NCBI GenBank assembly: GCA_016291665.1
Contig: JAEEYE010000007.1
Coordinates: 1-64,000 of the forward strand
Reading direction: 5' to 3'
DNA: 64,000 bases
DNA from: Oxalobacter sp.
GTDB lineage: Bacteria; Pseudomonadota; Gammaproteobacteria; Burkholderiales; Burkholderiaceae_D
How positions within the stretch are numbered: position 1 is the first letter of the stretch; each line of letters starts with the position of its first letter. Under the pieces are notes generated by a model. The model saw only the letters and a program-made list of their open reading frames with translations, was not told the origin of the DNA and searched no databases. The translations under genes and the position numbers were made by a program. Of this stretch, positions 36,213 to 44,927 are shown in pieces.

Positions 36213-36824
36213 CTAAGCATATTTGGAGAGCGTAACCACATCCTCTCCGCTCCATGTATACATGGCAAGCAAAGGTTCATCGCTCGTTTGCATCGCATGG
36301 ACGGCGTTGCTTGGGTGCAGGATGAAACTGCCTGATTGATACCGCGTCTTCGTGCCTGACAATACCCACTGCGCCGTCCCTGAGAGCACATAATAGAGTT
36401 CGGTTGCCGGATGGAAATGGGCAGGATAAAGGCTCTCAGGCGCAATCAATGTAAACCCAAAACAAAATTGGTTGCTGACGTACGGTGCCTCAGGCCCAAT
36501 GATTTCCGCCCACGCCATACGAAGTCCCAAATCGGGTAAATCGGCACGCGGCTCATAATTGTATTTCCAGGGAAGCACCGGCACCGCTTTTGCAAATGCA
36601 TCACGTAACGGCTGGGTTTCAGGCACACCGTTTTCAAGTGCCTGGCTAATGAATGCTGTCACCGGTAACCGTGATGGCTTGAACGTCCCAGTTGGTTCCG
36701 GAATAGGCAATTCAAGCACTAGGGACGCTTCAACCCCAACCGCATCCTGGATAACCGCACGATTTGACAAAACCTGACGTGCGGCAAGGATCACATCAAC
36801 TATCCGACTGTCTGGATGGCTCAC
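36213..36824 (-). CDS. Cupin protein resembling DddL-type DMSP lyase
   Basis: The 203-residue protein has a C-terminal cupin barrel with the metal ligands expected of DddL-like enzymes: His136 and His138 (AHFHPA), Glu142 (TELYY) and His176 (AVHAM). The surrounding text (AEIIGP, YPAHFHPATELYYVLSGTAQW, MYTWSGEDV) resembles the DMSP-lyase Pfam family, whose known members split dimethylsulfoniopropionate into dimethylsulfide and acrylate. DMSP is an unlikely gut substrate, so the true substrate may be another sulfur or betaine compound. The gene is inside an operon with a sulfhydrylase, methyltransferase and ABC importer, which supports a role in processing an imported organosulfur compound (inference). 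Confidence 0.75.
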   Translation of the reverse strand: MSHPDSRIVDVILAARQVLSNRAVIQDAVGVEASLVLELPIPEPTGTFKPSRLPVTAFISQALENGVPETQPLRDAFAKAVPVLPWKYNYEPRADLPDLGLRMAWAEIIGPEAPYVSNQFCFGFTLIAPESLYPAHFHPATELYYVLSGTAQWVLSGTKTRYQSGSFILHPSNAVHAMQTSDEPLLAMYTWSGEDVVTLSKYA

Positions 36825-36836
36825 CTGGTACTCCTT

Positions 36837-37805
36837 CTATGGTGCTTTTGGCGTGGATTTCAGAACTACTACCGTATGTCCGATGGCTTCGCCCTTTTGC
36901 CAGGCCGACAAAGCAGCTTTAGCTGACAGCGCTTTCGGTGCAAGGGCTTTTTCCAAGGCGAAGGCTTGTCGGCCCGACGTTTCAAGAACGACATCAGCAA
37001 ATACCGCCTTCAAGTCTGCCACCCGGTAGAAATGGAAAGGTCCCAGCCCCTCAGCTTCCTGTTTGGCATAACCGGCCAGCACTTCAGCCGCTTCAGCCTG
37101 CACTTTCCAGGTATAGGTAAAGATTTCAGCCGAAAAGCCTGCCAGTTCGCCCAACTGTCTGAAGACATCCAACGCAACACGCCCGCCCAATGTGGAATAG
37201 ACCGATCCTGTCTCGGTCAGGTAATCTTTGGCTTGGCGCAACGCAAGATAATGGAGGTCAAGCATCTGACGGTGTACCAGTTCCGGAATCGGTTCAGCAC
37301 GTTTTTCCAAGTAATGACCACTGTTTCTGCTATCAGTAATGTCTGTGTCAGCCGCCAATGGGACATTGGGCAGGTTTTCATAAATGACGTCATAATGCGG
37401 TTGCCCTGCTAAAGGCGATAATAGATCGCCTGCGCCATACTCAAAAGCCACTGTCTCAGAAGCACGCAGATTGTCCCGGACATTGTGCACTGCCGTATCG
37501 ACAACATCCTCTTGCAGGTCGGTAAATCCCACCCGCGTCGATCCCAAGAGTTCAATGGCCGCCAAGACATCGAGGCCTGATCCGGTACCGATAGAGCAAA
37601 AGGAAGGAACGGCCTTGCCAGCTTGTTGACGGATCAGCTTAAAAGCCGGTGCAGCAACAGAAGCCACCCAGTCGCTCGCTAAATCTTCGGTTTTAGGTAA
37701 ATAAGCATGACTGGATACGGCTATCGCTAAGACATCGGCAATACGCTTTGGCGCAACGGAAAGTCCTAGATAATGCTTCGTTTGGACTTGTATGTTCATT
37801 GTCAT
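36837..37805 (-). CDS. SAM-dependent methyltransferase
   Basis: The 322-residue protein has a class I SAM-binding motif SIGTGSGLD (71-79) and YENLPNVPL (142-150), an (N/D)-x-P-x-P-like catalytic segment close to the NPPY motif of N-methyltransferases. The first 65 residues form an extra N-terminal domain. The ATG overlaps the stop of the preceding sulfhydrylase gene (ATGA), a sign of translational coupling. It could methylate a thiol, amine or carboxylate in the cluster's pathway. The family is too broad to name the acceptor. The whole cluster is on the minus strand. Confidence 0.78.
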   Translation of the reverse strand: MTMNIQVQTKHYLGLSVAPKRIADVLAIAVSSHAYLPKTEDLASDWVASVAAPAFKLIRQQAGKAVPSFCSIGTGSGLDVLAAIELLGSTRVGFTDLQEDVVDTAVHNVRDNLRASETVAFEYGAGDLLSPLAGQPHYDVIYENLPNVPLAADTDITDSRNSGHYLEKRAEPIPELVHRQMLDLHYLALRQAKDYLTETGSVYSTLGGRVALDVFRQLGELAGFSAEIFTYTWKVQAEAAEVLAGYAKQEAEGLGPFHFYRVADLKAVFADVVLETSGRQAFALEKALAPKALSAKAALSAWQKGEAIGHTVVVLKSTPKAP

Positions 37806-39127
37806 TCCTTCCGAGCTGCTTGAAGTGCCTGTTCAAAATCACGGAGGATGTCGGCCTCATCTTCAATACCGACCGACACACGGATCATGTCATCAGGGAT
37901 CCCGGCAGCCAACCTTTCTTCACGGGAGAGCTGCGCATGGGTGCTTGATGCCGGATGCAAGACCATCGTACGGGCATCGCCCACATGGACGACCAAAGAT
38001 GCGATTTTTAAGGCTTTCACAAATGGACGGATTGCACCAATCCCACCTTTTAAGCCAAACGTCAAGACACCACTGGCACCTTTATGGTTGAAATACTTGG
38101 CAATACGCCCATAACTTCTATGGTCTTCCAACCCAGGATAGTTGACCCAATTCACCTGTGGATGACCTTTCAGGTATTGAGCCAACGCCAAGGCATTACT
38201 GCTGTGGCGGGGCATCCGCAAGTGCAACGTTTCCAGCCCCAAGTTCAGTAAGAAGGCATTGAACGGGCTGATTGTCACCCCAAAGTCACGCAGGTACTGC
38301 GCCCTCGCCTTGGCAATGAAAGCGGCCTTACCAAACTTCCCCCAATAAGATGTATTCGCATACAACCTGTCTGGTTCGACAAAGTCTGGGAATTTACCGT
38401 TATCCCACTGATAAGTGCCGCCATCGACAACAACACCCCCCAAGGACGTTGCCTGCCCACCAATATATTTTGTCGCCGAATGGATAACGATATCCGCACC
38501 GTGCTTTAAGGGATTGGTGAGGTAAGGCGAAGCGAGCGTGTTGTCCACAATGAACGGCAAATCAAATTCGCGAGCCAAGCCTGAGAGCTTGTCAAAGTCC
38601 AGAATATCCAGCGCTGGATTGCCAATCGTCTCGCCAAAGAGCAAGCGCGTATTCGGACGGAAAGCCTTACGCAGTTCCTCGGCAGGGGCTTCTGGGTCAA
38701 TGAATGTCGTCTCCACGCCCAGTTTCTTTAAGGTCGTGCCAAACAGGACGTAAGAGCCACCATAAATGGTTTTGGCAGACACAATATGGTCACCCGCTTT
38801 AACCAGATTGGAGACCGCCAAGAGAACAGCCGACTGGCCTGATGCCGTTGAAATGGCGCCGACACCACCTTCTAAAAGTGCCACCTTCTGTTCAAAGGCA
38901 GCAAAGGTCGGATTACCCGTACGGATATATTTATAGCCGCTTTCTTCCAATGAAAACAGCCGTCCAACCTGATCGACGTCTTCAAATTTGTACGATGCCG
39001 TCTGATAAATCGGCAGGATACGTGGCCCACCAACTTCTGGGACAAAGCCACCCTGTACGCACTGCGTCCCAATTCCCCAGGTTGTCTGGTCATTGATGGA
39101 CGGTACGTTTTCACTTTTTGCTGTCAT
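37802..39127 (-). CDS. O-acetylhomoserine sulfhydrylase (PLP)
   Basis: The 441-residue protein belongs to the Cys/Met metabolism PLP family and matches O-acetylhomoserine aminocarboxypropyltransferase (MetY type). PLP would bind Lys220 in HSATKYIGG, with Asp195 in IVDNTLASP contacting the pyridine nitrogen. The enzyme joins O-acetylhomoserine with sulfide to give homocysteine, or with methanethiol to give methionine. The frame extends 23 codons upstream to a GTG, but the ATG at 39127 begins the family alignment. The 92 bases upstream contain a hairpin GGTGCC/GGCACC. In this cluster it is the likely sink for sulfide or methanethiol released from the imported compound (inference). Confidence 0.88.
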   Translation of the reverse strand: MTAKSENVPSINDQTTWGIGTQCVQGGFVPEVGGPRILPIYQTASYKFEDVDQVGRLFSLEESGYKYIRTGNPTFAAFEQKVALLEGGVGAISTASGQSAVLLAVSNLVKAGDHIVSAKTIYGGSYVLFGTTLKKLGVETTFIDPEAPAEELRKAFRPNTRLLFGETIGNPALDILDFDKLSGLAREFDLPFIVDNTLASPYLTNPLKHGADIVIHSATKYIGGQATSLGGVVVDGGTYQWDNGKFPDFVEPDRLYANTSYWGKFGKAAFIAKARAQYLRDFGVTISPFNAFLLNLGLETLHLRMPRHSSNALALAQYLKGHPQVNWVNYPGLEDHRSYGRIAKYFNHKGASGVLTFGLKGGIGAIRPFVKALKIASLVVHVGDARTMVLHPASSTHAQLSREERLAAGIPDDMIRVSVGIEDEADILRDFEQALQAARKE

Positions 39128-39181
39128 GATAAAACTCGCTTTCCGAATCAAACGCCCAATCGGATCTTCGACGGACGCATA

Positions 39182-39213
39182 AGAGGCAGGTGCCACCGGT
39201 CATGGCACCGCCT
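39182..39213 (-). promoter_or_regulatory. Hairpin in the leader of the sulfhydrylase gene
   Basis: GGTGCC and GGCACC, extended with one bulge by AGGC/GCCT, form a stem of about 10 bp just after the binding-protein stop. There is no T run on the minus strand. It could be an mRNA-processing or attenuation element. It does not match a riboswitch I know. Confidence 0.4.
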
Positions 39214-39219
39214 ATAGGG

Positions 39220-40230
39220 TTACTTCACATTGGCAACTTCAGCTGCCGTATAGGTATCCGGCACTCCCTGCTGGAACAAGTAGACCTTGTCTGCAAAGGC
39301 TTTTGCGTCAGTCCCCTGCTTTAGGAGACCAATCTGGGCAAACGCCTGCGCGTTCTTGTAAACCGCTTCATAGCCACCTTTGACAGAAGGCTTATAGTTG
39401 TAACCTCTTAGTAACTTCGTATTGACTTCGAGGTCACCAGCAACATACTTCTTATCCAGCTGGATCTTGGCCGCTTCTTCAGGATGAGCCTGAACCCATG
39501 CGGAAGCTTTCAAAATCGCCCTTGTCAGGCCAGCCGCAATTTCAGGATGTTCCTTGGCCAAGCGTGCAGCAACGAAAACGGCGCAGCAATACTCCGTATC
39601 AAACGGTGGGGTCTTTCCGCTGTCTAACAGCACCTTCAGGTCAAAGGCTTTTTCAGCAATCGCAGCAGCTGGGTCAACCAAGGCTATGACATCAACCGCC
39701 CCCTTTTGGAGTGCCTGTGGCAAATCATTGCGTGAGAAGACCACAAACTCGACTTCGGGATTCTTCTCATCGACACTCACACCTTGCAGAATCAAAGCAC
39801 GCTTCAACAGATACGTCGTAGCGTCAGCCAAACCTGGCACACCAATACGCTTGCCTTTCAAATCCTTAATCGATGCAATGCCAGCATCTTTTTTCGTCAG
39901 CACCTTGATGCAACCGGTATGCAACCCTGCAACAAACTTAACGGGCAAGCCATTTTCAATCGGTTGCAAGAACTTGCTGATCAAGCCTGCCCCAACATCC
40001 AACTGACCTGATCCGAGTGCCTCTTGGACATGACCGGAATCAATCTGAACCATTTCTGGTTTGATGCCTTCCGCCTCAAAGAACCCCTTTTCAACGGCGA
40101 CATGCATTGGGGCATGGCACAAGTGCGGCACATACGCAATCTTCAATGGGTAAGGACCTGTCCCCTTACTCGAGCAGGCGCTAAGCAGCGCTGCAAATGC
40201 CAAAACCAAAAACATCAGGTATCTCTTCAT
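39220..40230 (-). CDS. ABC importer substrate-binding lipoprotein (SsuA/NMT1-like)
   Basis: The 336-residue protein has a lipoprotein signal with lipobox LLSAC (Cys19) and a periplasmic-binding fold of the SsuA/ThiY/NMT1 type (LKIAYVPHLCHAPMHVAVEKGFF, GLISKFLQPIENGLPVKF). This class binds sulfonates, nitrate, taurine, thiamine precursors or similar small molecules and hands them to a partner permease. The permease and ATPase of this importer lie upstream in the same cluster, separated by the DUF1847 gene and 176 bases. The ligand cannot be read from sequence; the downstream genes suggest a sulfur compound. Confidence 0.88.
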   Translation of the reverse strand: MKRYLMFLVLAFAALLSACSSKGTGPYPLKIAYVPHLCHAPMHVAVEKGFFEAEGIKPEMVQIDSGHVQEALGSGQLDVGAGLISKFLQPIENGLPVKFVAGLHTGCIKVLTKKDAGIASIKDLKGKRIGVPGLADATTYLLKRALILQGVSVDEKNPEVEFVVFSRNDLPQALQKGAVDVIALVDPAAAIAEKAFDLKVLLDSGKTPPFDTEYCCAVFVAARLAKEHPEIAAGLTRAILKASAWVQAHPEEAAKIQLDKKYVAGDLEVNTKLLRGYNYKPSVKGGYEAVYKNAQAFAQIGLLKQGTDAKAFADKVYLFQQGVPDTYTAAEVANVK

Positions 40231-40382
40231 GCCTTATCCCCTCTTAAAAAAGTCTCAAAATCAAAGCGACCTTCTTATGGCACCAAGTGATGCCGTATCT
40301 GGTCGTTGCCTATTTCCTATTTATCCCAGCGGGGTTATAGGAATTAAAATGCAAAGCGTCAATCATTACTTTGTTATGTGTT

Positions 40383-40410
40383 AAAAAAGTATCCCTAACG
40401 ATACCGTTAG
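40383..40410 (-). terminator. Possible weak terminator overlapping the DUF1847 stop
   Basis: CTAACG (40395-40400) and CGTTAG (40405-40410) form a short stem with an ATAC loop. On the minus strand it is followed by GGATAC then TTTTTT. The 6-bp stem is weak, so partial read-through into the binding-protein gene is possible. Confidence 0.45.
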
Positions 40411-41072
40411 AGCCCCAACTCCTTCTTAAACCGGCTATACATCGACTGCGCGGTATAAAGTGCCATCACTGGGTTATGTCCCAAGACACGGTCTTTTACA
40501 ATCATGACCGTTGTCGGTGCATGGGAATATTTCAAAAACATCGTGTCATGTCCGACACACAGACCAATCACGATATTGAAATCTGTCCCCTGCTCTTCAA
40601 GCACCTTAGCTTGCATGATGGGGTTACACATCGACTCGTGCCCCGTGCCTCCGTTGAGTTTCTTCTCATTCGGCACACCGACTTCACACTTATCGACCGC
40701 CCCTACCTTGCAACCAACCGTATAACTCTTGATCCCTACGGCTCTTAGGATTTTGACAAATTGCCGCGTCTCGGCCATTAAGCCGACACAGGAAGCAATC
40801 CCGACATACTGGTACCCCATCCGTTTAATAAATTCGATCGTCTCCTGTACGCGCGTCAGTTGACCATACGTCTCACCTTCCAGACAGGCTGACTGGACTG
40901 AAATCTCACCAGTGCGGTTTTCATTCTTTTTGTAAATCTGAATGACCTGTTCCAGCTGTCCATCATTGACCTGTTCAGTCAGGCAGAACTTGGGATACTT
41001 AGCTTCATCGCGTCCTTTGCAAGCCAGCCGTGTGCAATCAGCACAGGTTAAAACAATCTCCTGCTTTGCCAT
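40407..41072 (-). CDS. DUF1847 metal-binding protein
   Basis: The 221-residue protein begins with a Cys cluster CADC...C...C (10, 13, 18, 30), typical of DUF1847, a zinc- or iron-sulfur-binding family. Further Cys lie in ASCVGLMAET, VGCKVGAVDKCEVG and SMCNP. The frame extends 45 codons upstream into the ATPase gene; the ATG at 41072, where the Cys cluster starts, is used instead. Family function is unknown. It sits between importer ATPase and binding-protein genes, which suggests a link to the imported substrate or to metal delivery for the cupin (inference). Confidence 0.82.
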   Translation of the reverse strand: MAKQEIVLTCADCTRLACKGRDEAKYPKFCLTEQVNDGQLEQVIQIYKKNENRTGEISVQSACLEGETYGQLTRVQETIEFIKRMGYQYVGIASCVGLMAETRQFVKILRAVGIKSYTVGCKVGAVDKCEVGVPNEKKLNGGTGHESMCNPIMQAKVLEEQGTDFNIVIGLCVGHDTMFLKYSHAPTTVMIVKDRVLGHNPVMALYTAQSMYSRFKKELGL

Positions 41073-41109
41073 CACAACCCCCTTACTCTTACCATGTGTA
41101 GCAGCACCA

Positions 41110-41889
41110 TCAGAGGTAAAACTCCGGTTCCTGAGTTTCGCCACCAAAATCCAGCAACTTGAGAATTTCGCCCCGATAATGGAGGAAGTCTGCACTGCTC
41201 CTTGCACGAGGCCATGGCAGCTCCACCTCGACGACTTTGGCTATCCGACCTGGCCTTGGCGACATCACGACGATGGTATCTGACAAATAGATGGCTTCAT
41301 CCACATCATGCGTCACCATAATCATCGTCATATGCCGCTCCCGCCAGATCCTTAAAATCTCGTCCTGCATATGCATCCGCGTAAACGCATCCAATGCGCC
41401 CAACGGTTCATCCAACAGCAAAACCTTCGGGTGGCTGACAATTGCACGGGCTAAGCTTGCGCGCTGGCACATACCGCCTGATAACTGGTGTGGGTAATAA
41501 TCACCAAAGCCTTTTAACCCCACCAGTTCAATGAAGTCATCAACCCGGTCTTTCGTCTCCTGGTAGATGCCTTGGGCTTTCAAACCAAATGCAATGTTGT
41601 TGCGGATTGTCAGCCACGGGAAAAGCGTATGCTGCTGGAACATGAACCCCCGGTCACTGCCAGGTTTATCAATTTTCCTGCCATCGAGCGACAACTCCCC
41701 ACGGTCTGGGTCAATCAGACCGGCAATCAAGCGCAACAAGGTGGACTTGCCGCAGCCCGAAGGTCCAATCAACGAAATGAACGACCCCGTTGGCACATCC
41801 AGGTTAATGTTTGACAGTGCCGTCACGGTTTCGCCTTGGATATTGGTAAACCGCTTATCGACACCAGCAATCGAAATGCCCGCTACCAT
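41110..41889 (-). CDS. ABC importer ATPase (SsuB/TauB-like)
   Basis: The 259-residue protein has the full ABC ATPase set: Walker A GPSGCGKST (42-50), Q-loop FMFQQH, signature LSGGM (136-140), Walker B LLLDEP (157-162) and the switch His in VTHDVDEA. It energises import through the permease encoded upstream, with which its start overlaps by 7 bases, as is usual for nitrate/sulfonate/taurine-type importers. It acts at the inner face of the cytoplasmic membrane. Confidence 0.93.
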   Translation of the reverse strand: MVAGISIAGVDKRFTNIQGETVTALSNINLDVPTGSFISLIGPSGCGKSTLLRLIAGLIDPDRGELSLDGRKIDKPGSDRGFMFQQHTLFPWLTIRNNIAFGLKAQGIYQETKDRVDDFIELVGLKGFGDYYPHQLSGGMCQRASLARAIVSHPKVLLLDEPLGALDAFTRMHMQDEILRIWRERHMTMIMVTHDVDEAIYLSDTIVVMSPRPGRIAKVVEVELPWPRARSSADFLHYRGEILKLLDFGGETQEPEFYL

Positions 41890-42884
41890 TTGATGACTCC
41901 TTTTTGCCAGACCAACACTTTGTCACGCACCTTAAACAGCAATGTAATAATGAAATAGCAGATTAAAGACATCACCAAGAGTCCTGCATAGACATGGGCA
42001 TAAGCCATCATGTCTTTCTGCCAATTGATATACCAACCAATCCCATACTTAGCCCCAATCAGCTCAGCCGTCACCAAGGTAATGAACGAGGCGCAAGTAC
42101 CATTGAAAATCCCGATAAACATATGCGGCATCGCAGCGGGAATCCCTACATGGAAAATTGTGTATCGTTGGCTTGCGCCCATCGTCGCCGCCACCTCAAA
42201 ATAAGCATTTTGAATATTGTTGATCCCGTTCATCGTCAGCACCGTCGTCGGAAACCAAACAGCTAAAGCAATCAAGAATGCACTTGCCGAGACAACCGAC
42301 GGAAAACTTACCAACACCAAAGGGATCCAGGCTGTCGATGGAATCGGCCCTAAGATACGAACCAAGGGATGTACCCAATACCGAACGCCAGGAATGAAAC
42401 CAATTGCGACACCTGTGACAACACCTGCCAAGACACCGCCAATCCAGCCAATGACCTGCAAACGCAGGGAATAGAGCAAGCACTTCCCAAGAAACGCCGC
42501 ATCTTCAATCAAAACACCAAAAATCCGATCCAGTGACGGGAAATACAAAACGGGCAATGTAGCCGACTTGACTGTCAACAAATCCACCAAGGCTAAAAAG
42601 AGGACCACGCCTGCATAAAAAGGGGCTTTAACCTGATAAACCTGCTTAAACTTTGCTGACAACCATGAGATTGCCGCAGCCCCCAATGCAAACGCACCCA
42701 AGATCAACAAAACCCCGGCAAAATAATGGTGAGTGGCAACCGGGTGTTCCGGTACATCGGGCAACCCCAATGACACCCCTAAGGCAACCCCAACTACCAA
42801 GACAGGCAAGAACACCTTGACCTGATCCTTCTTGATGCGGAAATCATAGTCAACGACCTGTCTTGCTGATACCAATGTTTTCAT
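41883..42884 (-). CDS. ABC importer permease (SsuC/TauC-like)
   Basis: The 333-residue membrane protein has about seven hydrophobic helices and the coupling segment EVAATMGASQRYTIFHVGIPAAMPHM (split here by family convention as EAA...G...P), which docks onto the ATPase. It belongs to the BPD-transport type permeases that carry sulfonates, nitrate or taurine. It has an N-terminal extension with two extra helices (about 24-75) compared with 250-residue SsuC proteins. It is the first gene of the cluster, 81 bases downstream of the porin and separated from it by a terminator. Confidence 0.9.
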   Translation of the reverse strand: MKTLVSARQVVDYDFRIKKDQVKVFLPVLVVGVALGVSLGLPDVPEHPVATHHYFAGVLLILGAFALGAAAISWLSAKFKQVYQVKAPFYAGVVLFLALVDLLTVKSATLPVLYFPSLDRIFGVLIEDAAFLGKCLLYSLRLQVIGWIGGVLAGVVTGVAIGFIPGVRYWVHPLVRILGPIPSTAWIPLVLVSFPSVVSASAFLIALAVWFPTTVLTMNGINNIQNAYFEVAATMGASQRYTIFHVGIPAAMPHMFIGIFNGTCASFITLVTAELIGAKYGIGWYINWQKDMMAYAHVYAGLLVMSLICYFIITLLFKVRDKVLVWQKGVIKW

Positions 42885-42898
42885 TGATGCTCCTTTGT

Positions 42899-42945
42899 GA
42901 AAAAAAGGGGTAGCAGACTGAGGGTTTTATCCACTACCCCAAAAA
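42899..42945 (-). terminator. Intrinsic terminator of the porin gene
   Basis: GGGGTAG (42907-42913) pairs with CTACCCC (42934-42940). On the minus strand the stem is followed by a run of T (42899-42906). It separates porin transcription from the ABC cluster. Confidence 0.8.
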
Positions 42946-42965
42946 CTTTAATCGCTTCACATCAA

Positions 42966-44087
42966 TCAGAACTTGTGCTGTATACCCACCTGGTAAGCAA
43001 AGTTCTTCTCGTTATCGACCCCAGTCCAATAGTTGGCGACATGCTTGTCGTCAAAGTTGGTGTAGGCCAGGTTGCCATATAAGAAAGTCCGCTTTGAGAG
43101 GTAGTATTCATAGCCGACGGCATAGCGCCTTGCCGCCTTCTTGCCATCCCAATGGTATTTCCCTTTACCTGTCGGATCATACTTGCCAACGTGATCCAAC
43201 CGGTCATACTGAACAGATGCCCTCAAAACACCAGGCCCCAATTTCCAATCGAGCCCCAAGAGCCAGTTGCGCTGACGACCATCAGCTCCGTTGTTGTACT
43301 TGGTTCCCGATGAAGACCCCTTCCAGCCCTTGGAATCATTATCTTCATACTGGAGGGAGAGCCGTGCCTCTGGGGTAATACGCCAGGCCAATCCCGCTCC
43401 CCAGATGCTAGAGTTATGAGAATCTGCCAATCGTCCCCAACCGCCCGTAAACTGAAAGAGCCCGTTGTCCCAAAGGACGGCTGCTTCATAACCATCGTTA
43501 TCAGCATTGTTGTCCTTTAAATCCAGCTCCTCGTCTGTCGCTGATTTCTTGTTGGTGTTGTGTCCCAACGAATACGCTGCCGAGAGTTTGAAGTCGCCCA
43601 GTGCAGGAGAGTCATAGCGCAACGTATTGTCGACACGTGGCGCACGCTGACGACCATAGAATTGGCTGCCGACCCCAATCTGGTTGAAGGGATCGAATTT
43701 GCGCACATATTCGGTCACCACCTGATTCAAGCGCCCAACACGCAACGTACCAAAGTCACCTGATAGCCCAACATTGGAAGCACCTTCCCAATCTTTCGTA
43801 GACTTGGTCTGACCCGGCTTCCAGCTTGCGGAGTTGGTATTCCCCAAGGTACCGTCACTCAAGTCAAAACGTCTCTCCAACTGGAAAAGCGCTTTATAGC
43901 CATTTCCCAAGTCTTCCGACCCTTTGAAACCAAGCCGGTTATTGTCGTAATCTTCAAATTGAGCATCGACTCCAGTACGCTTCGTAACGTTGATATCCAA
44001 AACCCCATAAATGCTGACATTGCTCTGTGCATATGCGACACCTGACAGTGTGCTCAAAAATGCCAATGCTAAAAATTGTTTTTTCAT
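42966..44087 (-). CDS. Gram-negative porin, betaproteobacterial type
   Basis: The 373-residue mature outer-membrane protein begins MKKQFLALAFLSTLSGVAYAQS, a Sec signal with AYA-Q cleavage, and continues SSVSIYGVLDINV-like, the classic start of betaproteobacterial general porins. It ends in ...YQVGIQHKF, the C-terminal Phe signature recognised by the BAM complex. About 16 amphipathic strands are expected. It would allow passive uptake of small solutes. The frame extends 16 codons upstream but the ATG at 44087 begins the signal peptide and follows AAAGAAG. It lies next to the ABC cluster but is separated by its own terminator. Confidence 0.93.
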   Translation of the reverse strand: MKKQFLALAFLSTLSGVAYAQSNVSIYGVLDINVTKRTGVDAQFEDYDNNRLGFKGSEDLGNGYKALFQLERRFDLSDGTLGNTNSASWKPGQTKSTKDWEGASNVGLSGDFGTLRVGRLNQVVTEYVRKFDPFNQIGVGSQFYGRQRAPRVDNTLRYDSPALGDFKLSAAYSLGHNTNKKSATDEELDLKDNNADNDGYEAAVLWDNGLFQFTGGWGRLADSHNSSIWGAGLAWRITPEARLSLQYEDNDSKGWKGSSSGTKYNNGADGRQRNWLLGLDWKLGPGVLRASVQYDRLDHVGKYDPTGKGKYHWDGKKAARRYAVGYEYYLSKRTFLYGNLAYTNFDDKHVANYWTGVDNEKNFAYQVGIQHKF

Positions 44088-44927
44088 CTTCTTTCTTTCT
44101 GTATTAAAAATATTCTGTATTCGGTCAATTTCCAAAAATTAGGAAAAGAGTTCCCCCCGTCATGGCTTAGCCATGACGTACGCCAAAAATGGCTGTCCTG
44201 GGCAACAAGGACTTAAGGGGAGAAAAAAGGAGGGACTGACGGCAATACCCGAAAGGGACACTGCCGTCAGTCGGACAGTGTCAGGATTACTGACAACAGC
44301 TCAAGAGAAAGAAGACGGTCGATACGCCAACGGCTTTGCTGACGTTAAGGTATTCTGTAACTGGTCTGAACACAGATGCCCCAAAACGCTTGGGGTTATC
44401 CTGATATTTGCTTCGGTTCATTGCTTCACCTAACTCACTTTATCAATCTATCAAAGGTCTTATCTAGATATCCCTATCGGGATGATTTTTGATTTATCAC
44501 TATTCCTATCTGATTGGTAGGTTTCAGTAAGGCACATCGTACTACCAATGTTTACAGACTGTCAAAACTTATTTGAGGGATGTTGTATTTTTTACAATTC
44601 CCATCTGATTAAGGGGATTATATTTTATTTAACGGGGAACATGTAATACGTCCAACTGGCTAAGAAACATTGAACTGGAAAGGGTATTCCAGCCGCAAAA
44701 ATCACTACTAGCTCAAGGCACGACGATATGACAAAAGTGACAATTTTTTGGCAGTTTTATGACACAAATGACAGTGCATTAAGAACAAAATTAAGGCAAC
44801 ATGCATTAAGTAATGCGTGCAATTTATTGTTTTATAATGATATTTATTTTTATTAAAAAAGGTGTTGCATAGCATCAAAATACGCTATCATTAGACGTAA
44901 CTCCTTAACTTACCAAGGAAACCGAAC
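44088..44927. other. 840-base gap with several inverted repeats
   Basis: No supported gene lies here; an 86-codon plus-strand frame (44173-44433) lacks a ribosome-binding site. Inverted repeats stand out: CGTCATGGC-tta-GCCATGACG (44158-44178, perfect 9-bp stem), CTGACGGCA/TGCCGTCAG (44236-44270), ATCCC/GGGAT near 44470 and CTGGAA/TTCCAG (44675-44692). Two similar motifs (YATCTGATT followed by GG) lie near 44505 and 44605. The right part is AT-rich and should hold the promoter of the metallo-hydrolase. The left part is the likely porin leader. Confidence 0.45.
44158..44178. repeat. Perfect 9-bp inverted repeat upstream of the porin
   Basis: CGTCATGGC (44158-44166) and GCCATGACG (44170-44178) are separated by only TTA. 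The repeat lies 71 bases upstream of the porin ATG and could be an mRNA hairpin or an operator. Confidence 0.55.

Noticed and set aside
44173-44433. 86-codon plus-strand frame upstream of the metallo-hydrolase
   Set aside because: Starts inside a hairpin without a ribosome-binding site, and composition is unlike a protein; the region is rich in inverted repeats.
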